Below are positions 7,540-11,935 of a DNA stretch of 11,935 bases, piece by piece. The stretch is from Pseudomonadota bacterium (GTDB taxonomy: Bacteria; Pseudomonadota; Gammaproteobacteria; UBA6186; Azoamicaceae): NCBI GenBank assembly GCA_021848375.1, contig JAJZUR010000039.1, positions 1 through 11,935 on the forward strand, in the 5' to 3' direction. Numbering within the stretch: position 1 is the first letter of the stretch; each line of letters starts with the position of its first letter. A model generated the notes under the pieces. It searched no databases and was not told the origin of the DNA. It worked only from the letters and a program-made list of their open reading frames with translations. The translations under genes were made by a program, and so were the position numbers.

Positions 7540-8824
7540 TATTAAAGCGCGAGAAATCCTAGATTCCAGAGGAAATCCAACGGTTGAAGTGGATGTGATA
7601 TTAGCATCTCATGGAATGATGGGACGCGCGAGTGTACCTTCGGGGGCATCCACAGGCCAACACGAAGCAGTTGAATTACGCGATAATGAGCAGCGTTACG
7701 GGGGCAAAGGGGTTTTAAAAGCCATTCACAATATTGAAACAGAAATGAAACAGGCTTTATTGGGTCATGATGTCCGTTATCAAAAAGGCATTGATGATAT
7801 TTTGATCCGCTTAGATGATACGCCGAATAAGTGTCACTTAGGGGCAAATGCAACGCTCGCGGTTTCTGTTGCCTGTGCGAGAGCGGCAGCGCAAGCCGTT
7901 AAAATACCGTTCTACCAATATCTAAAACAAGGTGATGCTGAACCTAGTATTCTTCCAGTTCCTATGATGAATATTATTAATGGCGGTGCGCATGCGGATA
8001 ATAATTTGGATATCCAAGAGTTTATGATTGTGCCATTGGGGGCACCGACGTTTAAAGAAGCGCTACGTTATGGTGCGGAAACGTTTCATGCTCTAAAAAA
8101 AATCTTGTGGGAGAAAGGCTTAAATACGGGTGTCGGAGATGAAGGGGGTTTTGCCCCAAATCTCCCTTCTCATGAAGTTGCCTTACGTTTGATTTTGGAA
8201 GCCATTGAAAAGGCAGGCTTTAAAGCGGGGCATGAGATTGGAATAGCGCTTGATCTTGCCAGCAGTGAATTTTATAAAGATAGCCAATATCATTTAAAAT
8301 CTGAAAATAAATCCTATACCAAAGAGCAATGGGTTGCCTATTTGGAACGGTTGGTGACCGAATACCCGATCATCTCGATAGAAGATGGAATGGCGGAAGA
8401 TGATTGGGAGGGATGGAAACTACTGTCTGACAGCCTAACCAAGCGCGTTCAATTAGTCGGCGATGATATATTTGTCACCAATATCAAACGGTTAACCCGT
8501 GGGATCCGCGAACAAATTGCTAATGCAATCTTGATCAAACCAAACCAAATCGGAACGCTCACCGAAACTTTTCATACCATTCATATGGCGAAAGAAGCCA
8601 AATATGAAACGGTGATTTCGCATCGTTCGGGGGAAACTGAAGATACTCTAATTGCAGATTTGGCCGTTGCGAGCCATGCTCAGCAAATTAAAACTGGATC
8701 TTTATCACGTAGTGAAAGAATGGCAAAATACAATCAATTGTTGCGCATTGAAGAAGCATTGGGAGACAAAGCCCGTTATGCAGGACGTGCGCCTTATAAA
8801 AACCGGCAGCGAGTAGTTACATGA
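7523..8824 (+). CDS. eno: Enolase (phosphopyruvate hydratase)
   Basis: Enolase interconverts 2-phosphoglycerate and phosphoenolpyruvate in glycolysis. In many bacteria it is also a component of the RNA degradosome. The product is 433 residues (E. coli 432) and complete. Visible landmarks are the mobile loop SGASTGQHEAVELRD, INGGAHADNNLDIQEF, and GVGDEGGFAPN, which supplies the acid. The Mg ligands are D244 (ALDLASSEF), E287 (SIEDGMAEDDW) and D314 (VGDDIFVTN). The catalytic base is K339 in LIKPNQIGTLTET, and H367 lies in ISHRSGETEDT. A GAGG at 7510-7513, nine bases before the ATG, supports the start and lies inside the end of kdsA, whose last 17 bases overlap eno. The stop overlaps the ftsB start as ATGA. 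The neighbouring kdsA consumes the PEP that this enzyme makes. Confidence 0.98.
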   Translation: MAEISDIKAREILDSRGNPTVEVDVILASHGMMGRASVPSGASTGQHEAVELRDNEQRYGGKGVLKAIHNIETEMKQALLGHDVRYQKGIDDILIRLDDTPNKCHLGANATLAVSVACARAAAQAVKIPFYQYLKQGDAEPSILPVPMMNIINGGAHADNNLDIQEFMIVPLGAPTFKEALRYGAETFHALKKILWEKGLNTGVGDEGGFAPNLPSHEVALRLILEAIEKAGFKAGHEIGIALDLASSEFYKDSQYHLKSENKSYTKEQWVAYLERLVTEYPIISIEDGMAEDDWEGWKLLSDSLTKRVQLVGDDIFVTNIKRLTRGIREQIANAILIKPNQIGTLTETFHTIHMAKEAKYETVISHRSGETEDTLIADLAVASHAQQIKTGSLSRSERMAKYNQLLRIEEALGDKARYAGRAPYKNRQRVVT

Positions 8825-9102
8825 GACGTGGGATCATGATAACCCTTGGGTTTTTATTGATGACCTTACAGTTTAATCTATGGCAAGGTCAGGGGAGCCT
8901 GTTAGATGTTTTTCGCTTACAGAAAACCATTGCAGCGGAGCGTGAAGGGATCCAAAAACTCACCGCAAGAAACCAAATGCTAGATGCCGATGTGCAATTA
9001 TTAAAAACGCGCCCCGATGCGATGGAAGATAGGGCAAGAAGCGAGCTCGGTATGATCAAAAACGGCGAAACCTTTTGTTTAGTGGTAGAGCTCGTGCGTT
9101 AA
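8821..9102 (+). CDS. ftsB: Cell division protein FtsB
   Basis: FtsB is a small bitopic inner-membrane protein that joins FtsL and FtsQ in the divisome. The 93-residue product (E. coli 103) has the family layout: a short cytoplasmic start (MRR), one transmembrane helix at about residues 5-22 ending in FNLWQGQGS, a coiled coil at about 30-68 with heptad-like spacing through KLTARNQMLDADVQLLK, and the periplasmic signature EDRARSELGMIKNGETF, close to the E. coli segment EERARNELSMTRPGETF. Its start overlaps the eno stop by four bases (ATGA), a typical translational coupling. The location after eno is also the usual one. The shorter C-terminus is within normal variation for the family. Confidence 0.93.
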   Translation: MRRGIMITLGFLLMTLQFNLWQGQGSLLDVFRLQKTIAAEREGIQKLTARNQMLDADVQLLKTRPDAMEDRARSELGMIKNGETFCLVVELVR

Positions 9103-9120
9103 TTCATTGACAGATTATCA

Positions 9121-9126
9121 GGGAGG
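9121..9126 (+). promoter_or_regulatory. Strong ribosome binding site for the 9132 gene
   Basis: GGGAGG lies five bases before ATG 9132, the best Shine-Dalgarno match in the window. It fixes the start of an otherwise unrecognised gene and suggests efficient translation, unlike tilS and ftsB, which seem to rely on coupling. Confidence 0.7.
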
Positions 9127-9131
9127 ATAGT

Positions 9132-11090
9132 ATGAAACCACAACAAAATCTCTCGTTTGGTGGAGAGGGACTTTCAGAAGTAAATAATATACTAAAGGTG
9201 GATCTAAAAAATGAAAATCAAAACAATGATTCAGATCTGCCCGATATAAAATCTTTAAGTTCACTGCTTCCTGAGGTTGATAAACTGCTCACCTCTAATC
9301 CAGACCGGCATGATATTGTCGTTAATTCAATAGTAGCCATTAAGTTGGCGATAGCAGCCAATGAACCGCAATTAGCACTGCAATTATTGAAACAATCTAC
9401 CTCTTTAGGTGGAGACAAAAAAGCGTTAAATGAATTATTTGAATATAGTATTCAACATCGTTCTACTGAAGTTATTTATGAATTGATTTCGATGGGAGCG
9501 ACTAACATTCCATCTGCATTACTTATTATGCAAAAAGACGAATCTAAAACATCTTGGAAAGGTCAATATGAAGCGACTTATCAGGCCTTGGTCGATCGTT
9601 TGGTTGCGGGATGTAACGCTATTATTCGCAGCGAAAATGGTATGAATACTGTTTTATTTTGTGATTTAAATGATAGTGAGACTGAAAAAAAATCATTAAC
9701 AGAAGCGCTCAGTTTTATGATAAATAAAAAACAAACAGAAGCCAAAACTTTATTGGCGGTAAAAACGGTTAAAATTCTATTAGATTTAGATAAGTTATTA
9801 TTAGATGCAATCAAGGTTGGCAATTGTGAAGCTTGTGAATTATTGATTATGGGAAGTAATACCCCCCTTAATACCCATTTGGCTGTTTCGAATAAATGCA
9901 TTGCTGCTAATTATGCTTCGGCTTTGGTTTTAATGCAGTCTTTTAGTACGGCCTTCGGCTGGTCAAAAAGTGGTGGGTACCATCAAATTTATGCTCTATT
10001 AGTCAGCTCATTAGCAACAAAGAGTATTCCTTCACCGCTTACGATAGTTTATTCTAATGTTGAAGAAGAGCAGCAAAATAATTTGATAAGAAAAGATCAG
10101 ATAGAAAAGGAATCGCAAATAAAAAACCAAGAAAAAACGAAATTATTGGAAGCTTTACAATACATGATTAAACGCAATGAACCCTCAGCTTCTTTGTTGT
10201 TGAAAGAAGCCATCATCAGAACGGTTATTAATTTGAACGAACTTTTATTGTTTTCATTAGAAGTTGGAAATGGCGAAATAGCAAGTGCTTTAGCGATGCC
10301 GCTTTATAAAGAAAATAACGCGGATTTACCACCAACCGTCATTCCAAATACGGGGGCTACTAATATTATTTCTGCGCTGCAATATATGGAAAAAACTAGT
10401 GCGTATGGTTGGAAAACGAGTTCATATCATGATGTATTTGTAAATTTGCTAAAGTCAATTTGCACATATCCTGAGGCTATGGCTGCGGATAAAGCAAAAC
10501 TAAAAGGTGTTGTATGCTCTCTAATCGTCAACAATGGATATGAATACTTAAAGGAAATTTGTAACTTATTAAGTACCGATCATATTGCGAATTCATTACA
10601 AGCACAAGTAAATAGCTTATTGAATACTATACAGGATATCCCCAATCATGCTTGTTTCGTGCAAGCGGTGCTTCCAAAGACTAAAACTTATTTAGGTGAG
10701 ACAGGTAACAATGCTCTGCAGGCTATGTTTATTCGTTCTCTTCAAACTGGAAATCAAGATTTTTTTAATTTCTTGTTAGATGGTCATGCAGATCATTTAA
10801 CCTTGAAAGCGGTTAATAATAAACACAACGAGGCACCCTTGTTCGTTGCTGTTGCATATGGCCGCAGTGAAGCAGTAAAAAAATTATTAGATAAATGTAC
10901 CACCGCGGATGCAGAATTACTTTTAAAAGCACAAGAAAAAGCAACCAGTATTCAGAAAGAAAATAGCGCATATTATAAAGTGAGCTTTCTTTCCAATAAC
11001 AGCCTTTCTGATGAAGCATTCAATTGTCTGCAGGCAAAGGCCTTAGTACCGGATAATCGTCACTTATCATCCGTAGCTGACCATAATTGA
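9132..11090 (+). CDS. Unrecognised 652-residue protein with triplicated repeat and ankyrin-like C-terminus
   Basis: I do not recognise a named family. The protein is mostly alpha-helical in character, with no signal peptide and no clear membrane segment, so it is probably soluble. After a polar, Asn/Asp-rich N-terminus (about 1-45) it has three diverged copies of one unit at about residues 66-160, 190-295 and 339-444. Each copy opens with a helix (AIKLAIAANEP, ALSFMINKKQT, ALQYMIKRNEP), continues with an ankyrin-like helix pair (LNELFEYSIQ..., LDKLLLDAIKVGN, LNELLLFSLEVGN), and ends with ALxxMxK...W...Y...LV. A charged linker (EEEQQ...KNQEK) at about 311-337 separates copies 2 and 3. Residues about 525-588 look like two ankyrin repeats, for example NEAPLFVAVAYGRSEAVKKLLDK. 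The gene lies 29 bases after ftsB and is more AT-rich than its neighbours. Ankyrin-type proteins are common secreted effectors in Legionella and Coxiella, so a host-interaction role is a plausible guess, not shown by the sequence. Confidence 0.9.
   Translation: MKPQQNLSFGGEGLSEVNNILKVDLKNENQNNDSDLPDIKSLSSLLPEVDKLLTSNPDRHDIVVNSIVAIKLAIAANEPQLALQLLKQSTSLGGDKKALNELFEYSIQHRSTEVIYELISMGATNIPSALLIMQKDESKTSWKGQYEATYQALVDRLVAGCNAIIRSENGMNTVLFCDLNDSETEKKSLTEALSFMINKKQTEAKTLLAVKTVKILLDLDKLLLDAIKVGNCEACELLIMGSNTPLNTHLAVSNKCIAANYASALVLMQSFSTAFGWSKSGGYHQIYALLVSSLATKSIPSPLTIVYSNVEEEQQNNLIRKDQIEKESQIKNQEKTKLLEALQYMIKRNEPSASLLLKEAIIRTVINLNELLLFSLEVGNGEIASALAMPLYKENNADLPPTVIPNTGATNIISALQYMEKTSAYGWKTSSYHDVFVNLLKSICTYPEAMAADKAKLKGVVCSLIVNNGYEYLKEICNLLSTDHIANSLQAQVNSLLNTIQDIPNHACFVQAVLPKTKTYLGETGNNALQAMFIRSLQTGNQDFFNFLLDGHADHLTLKAVNNKHNEAPLFVAVAYGRSEAVKKLLDKCTTADAELLLKAQEKATSIQKENSAYYKVSFLSNNSLSDEAFNCLQAKALVPDNRHLSSVADHN
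9327..9611 (+). repeat. Internal protein repeat, copy 1
   Basis: This stretch encodes residues about 66-160. It is the shortest copy, lacking the roughly 20-residue insert found in the middle of copies 2 and 3. Its MGATNIPSALLIMQK segment matches TGATNIISALQYMEK of copy 3 particularly well, followed by a shared W...Y...LV ending. The copies are similar as protein but diverged as DNA, which indicates old duplication. Confidence 0.65.
9699..10016 (+). repeat. Internal protein repeat, copy 2
   Basis: This stretch encodes residues about 190-295. EALSFMINKKQTEAKTLL aligns with EALQYMIKRNEPSASLLL of copy 3. LDKLLLDAIKVGNCE aligns with LNELLLFSLEVGNGE, and FGWSKSGGYHQIYALLVSSL with YGWKTSSYHDVFVNLLKSI. 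It is clearly homologous to copy 3 over its full length. Confidence 0.75.
10146..10463 (+). repeat. Internal protein repeat, copy 3
   Basis: This stretch encodes residues about 339-444. It carries features of both other copies: the insert-containing centre of copy 2 and the GATNI segment of copy 1. It is therefore the best single query for finding further members of this repeat family. Confidence 0.75.
10704..10895 (+). repeat. Ankyrin-like repeat pair at the C-terminus
   Basis: This stretch encodes residues about 525-588. GNNALQAMFIRSLQTGNQDFFNFLLDG and the following HNEAPLFVAVAYGRSEAVKKLLD have ankyrin helix-turn-helix spacing (xxxLxxAxxxGxxxxxxxLLxxG), with the second closest to consensus. 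The usual TPLH start is degenerate (APLF). Confidence 0.6.
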
Positions 11091-11103
11091 GCTTCATTAC
11101 TCC

Positions 11104-11109
11104 TATAAT
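11104..11109 (+). promoter_or_regulatory. Perfect -10 hexamer upstream of the PqiA-like gene
   Basis: TATAAT lies in the 96-base gap after the repeat-protein gene. No good -35 sits 16-18 bases upstream (CCATAA or CATAAT), and there is no TG extension. Initiation near 11116 would give a leader of about 70 bases. It may be a weak or activator-dependent promoter, or chance in AT-rich DNA. Confidence 0.35.
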
Positions 11110-11186
11110 ACCTTAGAGATTGGATCCCATCCATAAATTAGGCTATTTTTAAAAAACAGGGTTTATTTAGGATGGCGTAGCAAAGC

Positions 11187-11762
11187 ATGTACTATCGAAA
11201 TCTCGCGGCTTTTATTCTCACTTTTTTTTCGCTTTTCTTCCTGGTACCGGGTGTATCGCTTTCGATGTTGCGAATTGATTCTGGGGAAGCGGTATCAACC
11301 AAATTTATTAATGTAAAAACGGATCTGTATAATAAATCCCGTTCAATTCTTAATACGGTAGAATATTTATATCATCACAATAATCGTTTTGTGGCGATAG
11401 TCATCTTTATCTGTAGCGTTATCATACCGGTGGTGAAGGGTTTAGGCTTAGGCTTTATTTTTTTTAGCCGAAATTATCATGTAAAAAAGAAGATATTCAA
11501 TTTTATTAAAGCCATTGCTAAATGGTCAATGAACGATGTTTTTATTGTTGCAATTTTTTTGGCCTATCTTTCGGCGGGGACTACCATTCACGAGCTGTCA
11601 ACAACAGCACTGATGGGTAAGCCGCTGGAAATTGATGTGTTGTTTAATATGACTGCGCATTTAGAGATGGGGTTTTGGTGCTTTTTAACCTATTGCCTTA
11701 TGTCTTTATTGGCGTTGCAGCTTTATTCGATAAAGCCGGATCATGATTTTAGTCATCTATGA
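11187..11762 (+). CDS. Single-domain PqiA-like (paraquat-inducible protein A family) membrane protein
   Basis: The 191-residue product has four likely membrane segments at about 5-26, 67-93, 113-132 and 160-181. The family signature is visible: TRSIL-type NKSRSILNTVEYL, then ICSVIIPVVKGLGL, then KWSMNDVFIVAIFLAYLSAG, the KWSM-DVF motif being the most diagnostic. E. coli PqiA contains two such domains and works with the MCE protein PqiB in an envelope lipid-transport system; this protein has only one domain, and no MCE gene is adjacent. The frame is closed by TAG at 11178, so ATG 11187 is the first available start. Its only Shine-Dalgarno candidate, AGGA at 11169-11172, is rather far away (14 bases). 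The last 14 bases overlap a convergent minus-strand frame. Family assignment is good; the biological role is uncertain. Confidence 0.82.
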   Translation: MYYRNLAAFILTFFSLFFLVPGVSLSMLRIDSGEAVSTKFINVKTDLYNKSRSILNTVEYLYHHNNRFVAIVIFICSVIIPVVKGLGLGFIFFSRNYHVKKKIFNFIKAIAKWSMNDVFIVAIFLAYLSAGTTIHELSTTALMGKPLEIDVLFNMTAHLEMGFWCFLTYCLMSLLALQLYSIKPDHDFSHL

Positions 11763-11935
11763 GCATTTTTTTAAATGTTTCTAGTTCTTCTAAAAGTTTA
11801 TCCCTTTTTTCTTTAATTTCTTTTAATTCTGGCGGGCGATTATGGTTAAAATAATATAAATTTAATTTATCATGATGAAGAGTAAGTCGGGCAATTTTTT
11901 TCTTTATTTTTAATAATTTAATTTTTTTAGAAATG
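11749..11935 (-). CDS. C-terminal part of an unrecognised Lys-rich protein, cut by window edge
   Basis: On the minus strand a frame is open from the window end to a TAA at 11749-11751, giving 61 codons with no start inside the window apart from a Met near the end. The visible peptide is very basic at first (KKIKLLKIKKKIARL), then has HHDKLNLYYFNHNRPPE, then an acidic/basic amphipathic helix (KEIKEKRDKLLEELETFKKM) likely to form a coiled coil. It ends in IDD. No family is recognised. An uninterrupted frame in such AT-rich DNA, with protein-like composition, favours a real gene end converging on the PqiA-like gene. The length is short enough that chance is possible. Confidence 0.45.
   Translation of the reverse strand, partial: ISKKIKLLKIKKKIARLTLHHDKLNLYYFNHNRPPELKEIKEKRDKLLEELETFKKMLIDD

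Noticed and set aside
9107..9136. Perfect TTGACA, 18 bases, then TATGAA, resembling a promoter for the repeat-protein gene
   Set aside because: The -10 box overlaps the start codon, so transcription would begin inside the gene, after the well-supported ribosome binding site.
9581..9901. Minus-strand open frame of 106 codons inside the repeat-protein gene
   Set aside because: It lies entirely opposite a longer, well-started coding frame and shows no protein-family features. The other opposite-strand frames within dnaE, accA, kdsA, eno and the repeat-protein gene were dismissed for the same reason.
11113..11130. GGATcccATCC hairpin after the repeat-protein gene as a terminator
   Set aside because: The stem is only about five pairs, and the T-run (about 11145-11149) is not adjacent to it. 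I could not support an intrinsic terminator anywhere in the window.
11761..11780. CATTT/AAATG hairpin just after the PqiA-like gene as a bidirectional terminator
   Set aside because: The stem is weak, AT-only apart from the end pair and wobble pairs, with a T loop and no following T-run on the plus strand.

Overview
The window is a bacterial chromosome segment, almost certainly from a gammaproteobacterium. The gene order dnaE-accA-tilS-pyrG-kdsA-eno-ftsB is the ordinary gammaproteobacterial arrangement, and the proteins align closely with E. coli from memory. The moderately AT-rich base composition, together with a large ankyrin-like repeat protein next to core genes, suggests a host-associated lineage of the Legionellales/Coxiellaceae kind. 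That placement is inference; no rRNA or other taxonomic marker is present.

Layout. Bases 1-2873 hold the 3' five-sixths of dnaE (replicative polymerase alpha subunit), cut by the window edge. After a 146-base gap with a possible promoter and a hairpin come accA (acetyl-CoA carboxylase alpha subunit) and the overlapping tilS (tRNA-Ile lysidine synthetase), which lacks the C-terminal domain of the long E. coli-type enzymes. A 110-base gap carries the best promoter in the window (extended -10). It leads into pyrG-kdsA-eno-ftsB, a tightly packed block in which every neighbouring pair overlaps (11, 17 and 4 bases). These genes serve CTP synthesis, Kdo/LPS synthesis, glycolysis and cell division.

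Where ispD/ispF would commonly follow ftsB, the window instead has a 652-codon gene (9132-11090). It is visibly more AT-rich and is preceded by a very strong ribosome binding site. I do not recognise its product as a named family. It contains three diverged copies of a unit of about 95-106 residues and ends in an ankyrin-like region. It is the least explained gene here and a candidate host-interaction protein. It is followed by a single-domain PqiA-like membrane protein (11187-11762). A convergent minus-strand reading frame enters from the right edge and overlaps the end of that gene.

I see no tRNA, rRNA, CRISPR array, insertion sequence or convincing intrinsic terminator. The most unusual points are the triplicated repeat protein at the ftsB synteny break, the shortened TilS with an altered HxxDDQ motif, a metal-dependent-type KdsA, and an uninterrupted A10 tract inside dnaE.
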